Below, piece by piece: positions 1 through 13,300 of a DNA stretch of 64,000 nucleotides. The translations under genes were made by a program, and so were the position numbers. The stretch comes from Antitrichia curtipendula (Eukaryota; Streptophyta; Bryopsida; Hypnales; Leucodontaceae): positions 22,174,254 through 22,238,253 of the forward strand of contig OX579641.1 of NCBI GenBank assembly GCA_951230915.1. The letters are read 5' to 3'. Under the pieces are notes generated by a model, which worked only from the letters and a program-made list of their open reading frames with translations, did no database searches and was not told where the DNA came from. How positions within the stretch are numbered: position 1 is the stretch's first letter; every line of letters begins with the position of its first letter.

Positions 1-200
1 CTTCAAACGGTAATATCTTGCAATCTACACCAAGGAAATTTCTGAAATTTTTTCCACATCTTCTCAATCTGGTGTACTAAAAGATTCTACAATTTCATGT
101 GTCCAAAAATGATATTTTTCAAAAATTTGGTACTTGTACTCAAAATGGTAGTTTTTGAGCGTTTTTGGTGATAACATAGTCAAGGAACTTTAGGGGTTAA
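1..200 (+). mobile_element. Right end of a TTAA-flanked (piggyBac-like) miniature element
   Basis: The sequence up to the TTAA at 197-200 matches the right half of the elements at 34574-35519 and, inverted, 13796-14746. Shared blocks include the stretch on bases binding to about 100-200 that ends ACTTTAGGGG followed by TTAA. The left part lies outside the window. TTAA targets and CCC/GGG termini are typical of piggyBac-type elements. No coding capacity is seen. Confidence 0.6.
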
Positions 201-539
201 AGGGAGTTGGAAGCTTCTAATGATGATTTTGATGAGCAAGCTTTGATTCTAAGCCTTGACTTGATGTTGGAGGAGCTAGGATATGAAGCAAAAAAATCCA
301 CTTTTGGTGGCAATCCAACAATGCTAGTGTGTGAGCCTAGAAATGCAAGCTTGCAAGCCTTGAGTCTAGCTAGGTGTAAGTAGTTATTCTACAACCATTG
401 AAGGTGTCTAAACATACATATCTATAATGTAAGTACTCTACAACCATAGAGGGTACCTATAATGTAGGTATTTGTAATATATGCACTTACAATATAAGTG
501 CACTATAACCATGAAAAGTACCTATAATATAGGTGCCTA
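201..539. other. AT-rich intergenic DNA with short direct repeats
   Basis: There is no supported gene. Between about 380 and 540 a short phrase of the form 'tataatgtaggt...ctacaaccat' recurs imperfectly every 50-60 bp, and it resumes after the 152-bp CACTA element that was inserted into it. Confidence 0.5.
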
Positions 540-691
540 CACTAGAAGAACCCCGTGTTTTTTTTGACGTTTAAAAACTAAACGTCAAATTTTTTGAACA
601 TCAAATATAACATTAGGATGCTACTTTTGACATCCAAAAAATTTAACGTTCAATTTTTAGACGTCAAAAAAAACACGGGGTTCTTCTAGTG
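540..691. mobile_element. 152-bp CACTA (EnSpm-like) miniature transposon
   Basis: The element begins CACTAGAAGAACCCCGTG and ends with the reverse complement, giving terminal inverted repeats of about 30 bp; much of the interior also folds back. It is flanked by a 3-bp duplication, CTA at 537-539 and 692-694. CACTA termini with a 3-bp target duplication are diagnostic of the CACTA superfamily. It encodes nothing and would have been mobilised by another element's transposase. Confidence 0.9.
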
Positions 692-694
692 CTA

Positions 695-2869
695 CCCCAT
701 AAAAGGTGCCTTATAAAATACATGTCTATAATATAGACGCACTATAATCCTCGTCGAGAGACAAGCAAGCCACAAAGAACCTACAGAAAGATAAAACTAT
801 CCTCCAGACATTCACAATGGATATACTAGAGGCACAATACTATGAGGTGGTAGCTAGATGGATCAAGAATAGCAACCATTGCACCCTGAAGTTCTTCTGA
901 GTATACAAAGATATCCACAAGTACACACATATTTTCCAATTGGTTGTTGGGGCGGTGTTGCTTGATTAGCAAGCAAGGGTCAGGACAGTGACCTCATTCT
1001 GTACCAAGTTTTATATTGAGGAACAAGAGTCTTGTGAAGGGTTGGCCGCCCGTTGCCAAATCCTAGAGAGCTACCAAGAGTAGTCACGGAGGTTTAGAAC
1101 TGACACTTCTCCTCCCAAGTAACGCTCTTAGAATTGCAAGATGCCCTTAGGGATCTCTCGACGAGTCACACAGCAAGGATTGATGGCATACCTACAGACT
1201 TCCTTAAGTTGTACACGGACGCCATTCAAGACGAATTGCTTGAGGTTGTTGTGAGTGTTTTAATCTCCCCCCTTCAGAGGTAAAACGTGCACACGGATTC
1301 TAGCGGCATGAAAAGTAATTTCTAGGGGATGAAATTAAACGTAGTGTTCTTTGGCCTTCCAAGCAATGGACACTTTGTTATGTTGATTTTACCTAATTTA
1401 AATGCTTCAAAACACACTAATAGTTAAGAAATAAAGGTTGTTAAAGGTTGATTAAATGCGATTAAACTTCTAGCTAACTAAAATTCTACCTAATGTAAAT
1501 CAAAGAATACAATTTGCCCTTTCCAAAATGGTAAAGCAAGCTGGATTCTGATATTCCTAGCAAACGTTATGCATGGATGAAATCCGGCCCTAATTCTATC
1601 CTAAAAACTTCATCCGTCAACTAAAAATAGCAAAATAATGTGAAATAAATCTAAATTTCAGAGTTAAAAGGTTGATTAAGTTAACTAATGGAATTTTGAG
1701 AAAAACCTAATTTTAACCTATTTTCGGAGTTTTCATCCAAATTTAGGTCAAATCTTCATCCACACTTTTATCTTTTCAAATTAAAGTAATTTTAAAAGTA
1801 AAAGGTGGATTTGGAATCTTCAAAAGATTCTCTAAAAGATTATGGTTTCCAAAGATCCCCTAGTTGTTCCTTGAGAATATTCCTAATTGTTCTTTAATTA
1901 AGCCTAATTCTAAGTTATTATTCTAAATTTAGTGATTTTCTATAGTTTTATGGTTTTTTATGGGTAAAGTGATAAATTACTTCTTATAATGGTAAAAAGT
2001 AAGAATTTTGGACTTCTAGGTAAAAACTTATGAATGAATGAAAATTTCCCTTAGTTGGATGGAATTCGGTTTCAAATAAGTTTTATGTAGAATTTAAGGG
2101 ATAAATTAGGGTTTAATCTCCCCAATTATTCTAATATTTTTTAGATTCTTAAATTATGTTAGATTTCTTTTGAAATTCTTTTGGATGAAATTACTATTTC
2201 GGTTTCCAAATTCACTCAAAGTTAATCTAATTATTACTTCCACGATTATAGTTAAGTTTTTTAAGGTTTTCCAATGATTATAAATTTTAACTAGCTATCG
2301 GATTCCTAATTTTGTTAATTTTAGTTTTCTAATCTAATTTTTAAAGAATGAAAGCAAAAGAGAAAACAAAAGAAAAGTTTGGAAATTCATACTTCAGTAT
2401 CGAGAATGTCAATCGTCCCATCATCGCAAAACACCATCATAATCGTCTCCTCGAAATTCTCCATTGCCTTTCATGTATTTGGAAGAAATCTTAGTATTAT
2501 TATTTCTAAACCTATCTAAAAAGTCCAAGTTTGTTAGTTTTGGCAATTTAAAACTAATCCTTTGATTTTAGGAAATTAATAATAAATTTAATTCATTTTT
2601 CCCAAGTTTTCAATGAATAGTAGTTTATTTGATTGCCAATTGTTTAATAGTTATTTTGTTAAATATTCCAAGATATTAGTTGGTGTTTGTTTGTATCTAT
2701 TTGGCTTATTAGGCCTAATAAAACAAAACTCAAACAACAAAACAACCACTAATTTGTCTTTGGAATCCTAATTAATAACTAAAATCAACCGAATGAATAG
2801 TAATCTAATAAAATAAGCTAAAATAATCAAAACAAATCTATCGATGAATAGTAAAAGGAATTTTGCAAT
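695..2869. other. AT-rich intergenic DNA, no gene recognised
   Basis: The segment from about 740 to 1250 is less AT-rich and reads like decayed coding sequence, but it is broken by many stops and I could not assign it. The rest, 1260-2870, is AT-rich without a coherent reading frame. Confidence 0.5.
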
Positions 2870-3062
2870 CCAAACAATCTAACGTCAATAGTAAGATGCT
2901 AACAAAAATAATAGAATAATCAAAACAATCCAAACTTCAATAGTAAGATTCTAACGAAAAGAATAGAATAATCAAAACAATCCAAATTTCAATAGTAAGA
3001 TACTAACGAAAAGAATAGAATAATCAAAACAATTCCAAAATTCAATAGTAAGATACTAACCT
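2870..3062. repeat. Tandem array, about 52-bp unit, four copies
   Basis: A unit containing CAATAGTAAGAT, a 'CTAACGAAAAGAATAG' block and 'AATCAAAACAATCC' is repeated. The CAATAG anchor falls at 2886, 2938, 2990 and 3043, so the period is 52-53 bp. It is AT-rich and non-coding. Confidence 0.85.
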
Positions 3063-3534
3063 TAACTCCTTTATTCTTCGTCCTTCCTTGTTAACCTTCT
3101 TATGATCTCGCTTTCTTCCACTTCTTATGATGTTGTTGTTGTTTGAATCCTTGGCGATGGCGGAAAGAGAATTTGAGAGGTTCAAGAACTGAGAGCGTTA
3201 GTTCAAATTCTCGGTGTTCAATTTTAGTTTTAAAAATCAAAGGTTGGGGTGGCGAGCAACGGCCTACCCTTCTTGTAATTGAAATTACAAGTTTTGTATG
3301 ATCACTTAGATTTTATAAATTCAAGAGATGTTGTATGATATTGCTTACCGCAATGTTGTTTGAATAATCAGACTTTGGACTCCAGTACTTGTTAGACTCT
3401 TTTCAGAATCTTTCCCAACTGAATGATCGTCCAGGCTTCACTTTCGAACTGGTTGTGCTGGTTGCACTCACCTTCCGATACCCTCCTTACTCCAAGAACC
3501 GGCCGCTGGTACCCGTCCCCTTGTCTGAGAACCG

Positions 3535-3609
3535 CCGCAGTCGTTCCCGCAGTCGTTCCGCAGTCGTTCCCGTAGTCGTTCCCGCAATCGTTCCCGCAGT
3601 CGTTCCCCA
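3535..3609. repeat. 12-bp minisatellite (CGCAGTCGTTCC)n
   Basis: About six imperfect copies of a CGCAGTCGTTCC unit are present. The array opens a short frame on each strand with Arg/Ser-rich or Arg/Glu-rich repeats, but neither frame has gene-like flanks, so I read these as by-products of the repeat. Confidence 0.8.
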
Positions 3610-4073
3610 GCTGCCTTGAACTGTATGGCCTTTAAACTGAAATTTAATAGACTGAAATTTTCAGAAATAATCCAATTAAGACTGAAAATTTTGGAAATTT
3701 CAGATATTGAATTTGTGACTATATGGATCAAATACTGAAAAAGAAAATAACACTAGATTAGGACTAAATAAAAGGCGAATTAATTCTCAAACTGAAATTA
3801 CGAAACAACAATAATAATGAACTTTATGACTTCTTCAAAATAAAACTAGAATCTAGCAAATTAAAGGAAAAAACAAAGCAACAATTGTCAAATTAAAGGC
3901 AACAAAATGGCCACTTGGAGGCGAAAATACCTTCACCATGTGCCCATGCAAAAGAGAAATGAAACAACGACTTTTGGACTTTAAATAAGGTTCAAAAGAA
4001 CCTTATTTTGAGATTCCAAGTCAACGCTTCGCCGTATGAGGTAAATCTGAGTTTTAAATGGCAAATCTTAACT

Positions 4074-4369
4074 TTCAAAAAGTCAAAGCTTCGCCGTGCG
4101 GGGGCAACCCCAGGTCAAATCGAACAATTTTAAGTTTCAAGTATCCGTTTCCAGGGTTCAAAAAGTCAAAGCTTCGCCGTGCGGAAGCAACCCCAGGACA
4201 AACGGAGCTTTTTAAGCCAATTTAAGTATTTCGAAAGTTAGATTCTAAAGGAGGTACACATGAAAGTGTTTAACCGAACATTAGAAATGAATCTTTCGAA
4301 ATTTCAAGTCAAAGTCAATCAATTAACTGCTAAAGGAGGTACACATGAAAGTGTTTAACCGAACATTAG
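4074..4369. repeat. Interleaved short direct repeats
   Basis: A 28-bp segment at 4074-4101 recurs at 4157-4184, each followed by a similar 'gcaaccccagg' tail. A 40-bp segment at 4245-4284 recurs without change at 4330-4369. These look like a local duplication of about 85 bp in non-coding sequence. Confidence 0.8.
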
Positions 4370-5595
4370 CAATTAAACCTCAAATTCCGTTATACAACGA
4401 ACTTTGAGTAGGAAATTAGTCTAAAATACTTTTGGCAAGGTCAAGCCTCGCCGCTTTCAGTATTTAGTACCAAATGCGTTCACGTGCTACAATGGATTAG
4501 TATTCAAGTAATCTTAAGCAAAGAATCAAAGTTTTGGGGCTTTCAACCTCCAAATTCAAAAGGAAAGCAATATGTTTTGAAGGGACCCTCTAGTCCTTCA
4601 AAACACAAGAGAATTAGTGAAGAGTACAAAGAATTTAGAAGGAATTAGCCAATTTTTGGCTTAAAAGTGCTCCAACAACGTGTTGGTAGCACAGCGGAGC
4701 AATAATAAGGAAATGAAAATAAGGTTTGGTTTGACAACGTGTCAGTACCAAGAAAATGAGAGTGAGGGTATAAGAATGAGGGTACCGACAACCTCGAGGG
4801 GAGGCCTTTTATACTCGAGCCAAGCCCTCCCCGGTAAGTTGTCGGTTAAAAAACGTTTAACTAACTACCTAACTAAATTCTAAACTACTATGAGATATTT
4901 TGCATTTAATCTTTGTTTAATAGGAAGGAAGGTCCTCAAGCAAGTTCCTTGAAGGCTTTAATTAGCCTTGAAATCTTGCCTAAATCAAATCCTTGATTGT
5001 CCCCAAAGATTTTATGAAAATAACCCTAATTAACCTAGATATTTTGCAATTTAATCCTAGGTCAATTCCAAATATTCTTAGTTTAATCTAAATTGGCTTT
5101 TAAAGGAAAGATTTGACATCTTAACTAAATCCAATCTTCGATTTTTACCAAGATATTTTGTTAATTAACCTCGAATTACTACAAATTACTCTAAAAAAGT
5201 CAAACTAAGAGCTGACCCTATCTATCTTTTAGGGAAAAACTCCAATTTGAAAACCGATTGCGCCATCGCGTTCCGAAGACCCCAATTAGTCTAAGGAACC
5301 CCCTACCCCCTTCTTCCAGGCTGTAAATATTTGTAAAAACCACTAACGGTAATTCTAGAGAAAAGTCAAAATCCCAACTAATGGAATTTGAGTTTCCCGA
5401 GAAAACTAATTGGCTATGGTTGCTTGGAAGGTTCGTGAAAGTAAGAAAACATTCCTTGTTTGCGACATTCGGATACCGCTAGCTCCTGGCTCGCCGGTCA
5501 ACTCGCCGTCGTGTTGTAAATTCTTGTTAAATTTGATGTTGTTGCCGATTCGGGTACTTCTAACTATCAGAAAGTCTTCAAACTTGACAGGTCGC

Positions 5596-6764
5596 CTTGG
5601 GGAGGTCACTTCCCCTTATGTTTTGTAACCATGTGCGTTAACCACCTATTTGTTTGGAGGCTATTTACTTAGTAATTAATTATAATCATGATTTTAAAAG
5701 ACCCTTTTAGTAGAAAAAAAGCTACTTGGTCTTAATTTTAAGCACCCTATAGGTAATTATAAATGAAACTCTAACTTAATTTTTGGCACACTATAGTATT
5801 TATAAACTTTAGAAATTTTGTTTTATTTGATAATGAAGGATTTTTGGGTGAATGTTGGGCATAAAAATATGCAACATACATAAAAAATTAGGATCAAACT
5901 TAACCCTTAACTTTCTGAACAACCAGAATGTGGTCAATTTGTTTTTTGAAGTGTTTTCTATTATTAAAAATAGATAAATGAAGTTGCACTTGAAGTGATG
6001 CTTTGAAGAATCAAGTTGGCCATCTTTATATGCGGTTAGATTTACATAATAAGCTATTGTTTTGTTTTTTTTAAATCCCAAAGCATAGGTGGTTGGATGC
6101 TTGGACAAAAAAGCCAATAGATTGGGGGGATTTGGCCAATGTAAGCGTAGCACATGAAAGGATAAGCCTAGCTTGTAAATGGTGTTTTGACCTTAGAAAT
6201 GCGCATTTTGATTCAATTTTCACATTATGTCTTTTGGGCTATCCTTTAATTTCATCAATTGTTTTTTATCATTGGAATTCTCGTAGTTTTATTATCTAAT
6301 TGACATTTCATATTACACTCACTAAAATATTTAATTTGAAAATATTGGTGTATCAAGGTCATAAACTTATGTTTTATAGGCCCAAAAATTATGAAATTTG
6401 TTATTATGAACTCCCAACTTGTAAACATTCCAATTTATAACAAGTTGCCAACTTGTATACATTCCAATTTATAACAAGTTAAAACATAATATTTTTCATT
6501 CATCCTTTAGAAGGACTAAGGATTATACTCATCCTAAAATTAATTTTTTTTTCTTCTATGATTTTATTCACACTAATTTATATCTACTTTTTTTTAAATC
6601 AAAAGATTTTTCAATACCCTATTTTATATATAATGATGTTTCAAGAATTAAATCCAGGCTAAAATAGATCTACATCATTTATAAATTTTTGCTCCAATGA
6701 ATAAAATTCACCCTATAGTTTAACTCACGTGGTTTTCTACTTTTCGCAAAGTGACCTCCCCGAG
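5596..6764. mobile_element. 1,169-bp non-autonomous DNA transposon with 8-bp TSD (hAT-like?)
   Basis: The left end reads CTTGGGGAGGTCACTT and the right end is the reverse complement of CTCGGGGAGGTCACTT, giving 16-bp inverted repeats with one mismatch. The same octamer, CAGGTCGC, flanks it on both sides (5588-5595 and 6765-6772). The interior is AT-rich and has no credible gene. An 8-bp duplication fits hAT but also some other superfamilies, and the terminal bases are not the usual hAT CAGGG, so the assignment is tentative while the element boundaries are well supported. Confidence 0.8.
6415..6480. repeat. 32-bp tandem duplication with palindromic ends
   Basis: Positions 6415-6446 and 6449-6480 are the same except for one base. 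Each unit begins CAACTTGT and ends ACAAGTT, so each can also form a hairpin. It lies inside the 1,169-bp element. Confidence 0.8.
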
Positions 6765-6772
6765 CAGGTCGC

Positions 6773-7559
6773 TCATTTAATACATAAAACTCTAATCTAA
6801 TTTTTAGTGAGATTTTACCGCACTCTGGATAATTTCTAAGAAATTACCATCAATTTCAAAGGTGGTTGACTTCCCATGGAGTCATTGTGGAGTTTTGTAA
6901 AATCCCGAAACTTTTGGGCAATCTTTTGGGAAGTGTCCAAAGGCCAAGGGCAAAACCAAACCTCCAATAAGGATGCTAATTTTAGCAATTTCTTAATAAT
7001 TTCCGCCCGGGGGGGAAATTATTCTTGTACCGGGGTTGTTGTGGATGATTAGCTTCGCTGTTGATCTCTTGGCATGCTTATACCCTAAAAGCACCTTTCT
7101 GTAAGCTCCAATCACCTCGTCTTTCTTCTACTTTGCATTCTGATTCATATTCTTCAACGTTTATAGGTCTTCATGTAACTAATCCATATTCTACATGAAT
7201 TGGATCGAGATACTTCTAAACCTTGATATAGACTTTTGCACTTTAGCCAGGATGTCACATGTATTCACATGTCAAGTGTTACATGGACAAGACACTAGAA
7301 CTGGCTAACTCTCACTTCCTCCCATCTCTCTAATACGTTAATATGGACTCTAAGACACTGAACTTAAGACATAAACATAGAAAAGCATAGTATTTTGTGC
7401 TTTCCATGAATTTAGGAAGGTTCCTTACTAATCTGGTAGGGACTTCTACCAAACTCCTCTCAACTACTAATTCATGCTATTTTGCGTGAATTAACACTAA
7501 AAACTAACAATAAATCGCGAAAAATAAATCCAGAGCTTCAAGTGATAACTTGAGGGCTC
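6773..7559. other. Intergenic DNA, no gene recognised
   Basis: No frame, RNA or repeat structure could be supported here. A G-run (GGGGGG) occurs near 7010. Confidence 0.4.
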
Positions 7560-9410
7560 ACAGTTGTCCAAGAGGTCCATACATTAGGAGAGCTCTTGAG
7601 AAGGCACAACAAGAGAATGATCAATCTAATCCCCAATTCCATCACAACCTAATATAGATATTTGTAAGCTTAATCACAAAGATAATAGACTGAAGCAAAT
7701 CCTCCTAAAAGTAGTCCGGACCAATCAGACAGGTTTTGTTTCTGGGAGTTGCATCATTGATAACATCTTCATGGCGCAAGAGTCAATGTAGTACACCGAG
7801 GAGACAGACCAAGACCTCACGCCACTCTTTCTCAACTTTGAGAAAGCCTACAATCGCATTTCATGGCCATTCATAAAAGCGGTCCTAGAGAAGCAAAGCT
7901 TCTACGTAGACTTTATATGAGGCATGATGGCACTCTACCGCAACGCCTCGTCAGTCATGTTGGTAAAAAGAGCAATTGGAGATGAATTCAAGCTTTTGCA
8001 TTCAGTCCGCCAAGGCTGTTCCTTGGTGCCATTCTTCTTTGTTGTGATCATGGACACATTAGGCTACATGATGACGGATCCACGCTCCGGACTACGTGGG
8101 TTGATCTTCCTAGATGGGTCAGAGATATTGGACATCGAGTACGTAAATGATGCATCACTTTTCCTATTGAAGACGGAGCAAAATCTGCGTAACATGTACA
8201 CAATGTTGTCCATATTCTACTTGGGGCTAGTGCCAAGATGAATTGGAATAAGACCTTTGCCATATGGGCATCCACCTTCTCCGGGACTCCAACACAACTC
8301 CATTGATTGCATTAATCAAGAAGAAGCTTTGAGCGTGGGCAATTAAGACAATCTCACAAGCCAACTGCATCATCATCATAAACCAAATTTTATTTTCTAT
8401 GTGTTGGTACATAGTGGCATGCTGTGAGATATTGCTCAAGAGTTATAACACCATTATGTGCCTTAGGATACAATATTTGTAGATTGGTAAGGACGAGGGG
8501 CGGTACATTGCCTGGATCAAATGGAATGCATATTTGCTCCCACACCTTAAGGAGGGATCAAACTACTTGACCCATTCCTTCACACTCAAGCTTTACTTGT
8601 GAAGCTCGTTGTCTGGGGACTCTCCCTAGGAAATGAGCCTTGGAAAATACTCATGCGCGACATGATCGAGTTGTAGCGTCCTTTAGGGGAAGCCAAATGG
8701 CACCCTTTTCCCCATTGGCTTTTTAGGAGGAAATTTGGGAGATCAACTACTCACCAATCATTGCTACATGCTTCAAGGCCTTTCTGTCAATACAAGGAGG
8801 CCTTGTACAGAGAGCTTTAGAGCCAACATATAACATTGTCAAATAGCTCCTATTTGAAAACCCTCTTATTAATGAGGTAGAAAGTGTCCCATTAGGTATG
8901 GGACCGAATATGGAGCTTCACTTATGGGCTCAGGCAGGGATCAATATGATAAAGGACTTATGGAATACCAAAATGTCTAGTTAGTACTCAATGGAGGATC
9001 TATAGAGGAAGCTCCTAAGGAGAGGAACAGTGTCAAAGAAAGAACAAAGTTGCTACTTCAAAATAATCTCCCACATCTTGTGGGATCCCAGAGCTTTCCC
9101 AGACAAGAATCATACCACATGGCTACCCGCACCCGGGGCTCAGTACTTCTATTTGCATACAACCTTAGATGGCGGCTCTAGTGTGGCTCTGAGATTTAGC
9201 AGGGATGTTGACAACGGGCTTCTCACACAAGCCAAGGGAGACCATTGCTTACCAAACATGGAGCTCAAACTTGCAAAGGTGGTAATATGGAAAGCTAACT
9301 CCTGCACATTCAAAGGTTCTAATCCCAATGAGGCTTCTAAGAGACTCGATACAACATCATTTTTAGTTCTAAATTGGTACATACCAGAAGATGTACAAGT
9401 TTAGAAAAGA
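7560..9410 (+). pseudogene. Decayed LINE-type (non-LTR) reverse transcriptase
   Basis: Conceptual translation on the plus strand gives a recognisable non-LTR reverse transcriptase with interruptions. A GFVSGSCIIDNIF block is at about 7730-7775 and a FLNFEKAYNRISWPF block at about 7830-7870 (family: DFEKAYDRVSW). A VRQGCSLVPFFF block is at about 8007-8040, and YVNDASLF at about 8140-8165 stands where the family has YADD. Stop codons interrupt it near 7790 and 7918. The usual catalytic second aspartate is changed in 'VNDA'. A further open segment at 9030-9404 may be the downstream part of the same element, but I cannot match it to a domain. It is a dead fragment with no identifiable ends. Confidence 0.75.
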
Positions 9411-9980
9411 TGAATGTCGTGATGTGGGCCATCTACTAGTTGAATTAGGCATCTTACTATTATTAAAAGTTGAATCCAAGTTGTAAGAGGGTTAGGCTTG
9501 ACAAGTGGATAACTCCATTGTGGGGTTTAGTTCTTCAAGCATTAGAAAGAAAATGAGGCATCAAGAAGGCCGCTAGAAAGTGATCAAACTAGTCTATTAA
9601 TTGAAAATAGGCAGCTTAACAAATCTAGCTACAGTGTATTGTCAACTTGTGTGAATTTCATGAAGGACATTGGGACTCAAAAAAAAGGGTGTAGCAAAGA
9701 TAAGTTTAATAATCAACGGCATCAAATTACACAAAGATTATTTGGCAAATGAAACAAATTAAGGTAAATGATGTGATTTTTGAAGGTAGTTGCCAAAAAA
9801 AATTAGGAACAGTAATGAATTCTAAATAATTCCATAAGCCACTTAAATTAGCATGCTTGAAGTTGAGAAGGAGAGTTCTTTATACAAGTGGGGTAGTGAG
9901 TAGATAAAACAATCCATGTGGGATATGTAAACTAGGAGGAATAGGAGCACAACCGCTCATAGTTAAGTAAAAAATCAGAA

Positions 9981-10350
9981 ATTGAGTTCAAAGTCAAATT
10001 TCAGACCTTATTTAGGCACAGTAGAATATATATTTTTTTAAATCTTTGAACTAAAAAAAGTTGTAGAATCAATCTAGTTTCCATCTCCAAAAATCATTTT
10101 GGAGTTTAGAAACTCTAATAAAAAGTTGTGGACTAAATTTAGAGAGGGTGTTTAAATGTCAAAGAAAATTTTCCATCCAATTCCTTTTAGATTTTTGTCC
10201 ACAACTTTTATTGGAATCTCTAAACCTCAAACAGATTTTTGGAGATGAAAACTAGATTGGCTCTTCAACTTTCTTTAGTTCAATAATTTATTTTTTACAT
10301 TATCTCTATTATGCCTAAATGGAGTCTGAAATTTGACTTTGAACACAATT
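9981..10350. mobile_element. About 370-bp fold-back element
   Basis: The left arm (from ATTGAGTTCAAAGTCAAATT at 9981) pairs with the right arm that ends at about 10350 (TTTGACTTTGAACACAAT). Similarity extends through most of both halves, including a 'TCTCCAAAAATC' block and a 'GTTGTGGAC' block on each side. The spacer is under 60 bp. No clear target duplication was found. Confidence 0.7.
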
Positions 10351-13300
10351 TTTGCATTTGACAATGAGTGATCTCTCTTCAAAATATCCCATATCCTTTG
10401 AGGATTCACCATGGGCAACTGATTTTTCTATAAAATCAACCACTTCATCTTGCATTTAGACCATTTGTCAATGAATTGTGCCTAACATTGCCATTAAAAA
10501 TGCTACTAATGGTGAATGTCGTTGGATTGATTTCGACACTTGTTTTTTCCTCCAAAATTTGGTTAGAGTACAAGGTATGCAATAATCAGGGTTAATGTGC
10601 ATTACAATACCTGAACCATGATTACTTAATATCTTTTTCTCAAATTTTGAAACACTGACAGTCATTTGATGCCACAACGCAAGGTGAACAACTATAGGGG
10701 AAAAAATAGTCCTTAAGTAAATTTAAAAATAGTCCTTGAGTTATCCTAGGGTCCTTTCAGCTGCTTTGGAGCGTCCCTTTGGAGGCTTGAGATTTTCTGT
10801 AATAGATTTTGCCTCGTCAAGAGGTTAGGTTTTAGGCAACTAACCTTGTAATGAGGTTAGGGTTTGGGATGGGTTTTTTGTCCCATATTGTTTGCAGCCT
10901 TGTGACCTTTGTGGAGGTACTTAAAGTCTTGGCTCCCTTTTTGGAGCTCTCTTGTGTTCTTGGGGTTTTCAAGCACTAAATCTGAGATCTCTTTTTGTTT
11001 GGATATTATTCTTTTCGTTGTGACAATAGTATGTTGTATTCTTTTCGTGTGAGTTGTATTTTTTTTGTATGAGTTGTTCTTTTATTTAGTATTCTTGTGA
11101 GGGTTGTACTTATGAACTTGAAAAGGCACAATAGGCAACTTGAGAGGGTTTCAAGTGCTATTGCATTCGATAGGGTTCGAGGATTGAGGTTTGAAGTTGA
11201 GTTGTGATTAGTTTGTTGAAACTAGTTTCTTTTGAAGTTTCTGGTACTTGGTTTAGGTGTAGGATTAGGATTTCCTAGGTCTTTGTTATTTTTTTTTTAT
11301 TCACAAACTTTTACCACAGCTAGGAGCCCCATGCTTTTCCGGATAGGCAGCGAAACCTCACAACACCGAGGAATGGTTACAGGGGAATGGTTCTCGCTAT
11401 AAATCCCCACAGCCCAGACATGGTGCTCTATGTGTCCATGTCCTTTTGAGAACTCCACCCACTTCTTTTGGTCTTGCTTTGCCACTTGGGAGTTATGGAA
11501 GAAGTATAACACACTTGCTTCAACCTACAATGCTTCCAAGGTGACCTCGCTAGAAGAAGCCCTTTTGAGTAATGTCTTCATTTGAGATTTAGGCAAACAT
11601 GTTTACTCACACCAACCATGGAACCTTATGCAAACATGTTTACTCACACCACTATGGGACCTTATGCAAACCTTCTTACTCTGGTTTACTTGGACAGATA
11701 GATGTTCGGAAAAATATGCCTCCCAACCGGTCTGTACCAAACACATCCTAGGAGTGACGTAGGTAGCCACTTTGCATGTGAGTAAGTCAATATGGCACCA
11801 TGACTATGTGGTGATTAGGAACCAAGATAAACTAAATAGCATAAAGAAAGCATTCATAGTGGTTTGGACCTTATTGTTTTGTAATAACAAGAACGGGACG
11901 AGGCACTTCTTTGTGCTACACTTGTTCATCTGAGCCTCATTTTTGTTGGTTAATTTGAAGGGGGTGCAGGTGTCCCCTTCCTCACTCCTCGTAGCGTTAC
12001 AAGTATAGGTGGAGGCACCCTTTTCAAGAAAAAAAATATTTTTGTAGTATTAGCATTTGAAAATCATAAATTTTCAAAAGAAAAAAATAATTTTTTTGGA
12101 TAAGACATGTACTAGTTTCTATGAAATTTTCAAAGTAGAAGTTTCCTAGACCTCTGAAATTGTCACATAGCTTGGTCATAAAACCAAAATTTAGAGAATA
12201 AGTAGTCTATCAGTCACAATTAAGTATGGAGACGGTTTAATTGCACTTTTGGAGACACTTTCAATAGAAGTCTAATTGTCAAAAATGGGTACATGGATGA
12301 TTTGGGGTGTTTTCACCTTATATATTTCATGGACTTTGGTGATGAGGATTTTGTTACCACAAAGAGAACAAGATTTTAAGTCCCTGTCACCATGATTTAA
12401 CCCTTCATGTACCAAGTGTATTGCTAGATGGTCAAATATAATTTATGAGTTCATTTTAGATTTGTAAATTATATTTGAGTTTCAAATTTATATATTTATT
12501 ACATGAGACTATGTGTAAATAATGTAGTATCTATTAACATGAAAATATTCTATTAGCTTTGTGGAAAAAATTCATTTGTTATATTTTTATAGTAACAAGT
12601 GAAAACTAATTGATAAATATTCAAAGACAATCCAATCAATTTTTAAAATCTTTTTAGGATACTGAAGTAGAAATGAGATATAGTATGAAGAATTCTCCAA
12701 AAAATTCTTTTATTTCTTACACCTAATAACTACCTTACATCTTTGGCAATGTCTTTGAAGTCAAATTACAACTATCAAGCTAAATTTTCTACATTAATTT
12801 CTACATATTTTGAGCATTCTATGCACAAACTATAAGTTTTTAAAATATTGAAAATAGATGTATACAAAATCATCCAAAGGCTTTCATAAATAGAGATTGT
12901 ACATTTTTTTTAAATCTTTAAGGGTGGTTTCAGTAAGGAGTCATAAGTAGATGCAATTATTTTATACAACATGATAATAAGAAGTGAAGTTAAAAAATGA
13001 AGGTTTTATTGTTGGCACTGCAAATCAAAAGTGAGATTTTAACTTTAAGATCTTAACAAGGGTGCAATTTTAACCTTAGGATTTTAACAATATCAATGCA
13101 TCATGTTTATTAAATTCAAAAGATTTATGTATACTACATCCCAAGAGCTAAGCAATTGCAAATGATTTGCTTATGAGAACATTGCAATACAAGCTTAAGG
13201 GTATCATGGATATATAATTTCCATCATGTTGAAGGAATTTTCATACATTTGTCTTATGCCTCTATGAAATGAGGTCATACATTTTATGATAATATATAGC

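Noticed and set aside
3389..3731. Arg-rich frames on both strands
   Set aside because: They are generated by the 12-bp CGCAGTCGTTCC minisatellite.
10720..11280. Possible LTR of a retrotransposon
   Set aside because: No second copy, primer-binding site or coding region was seen.
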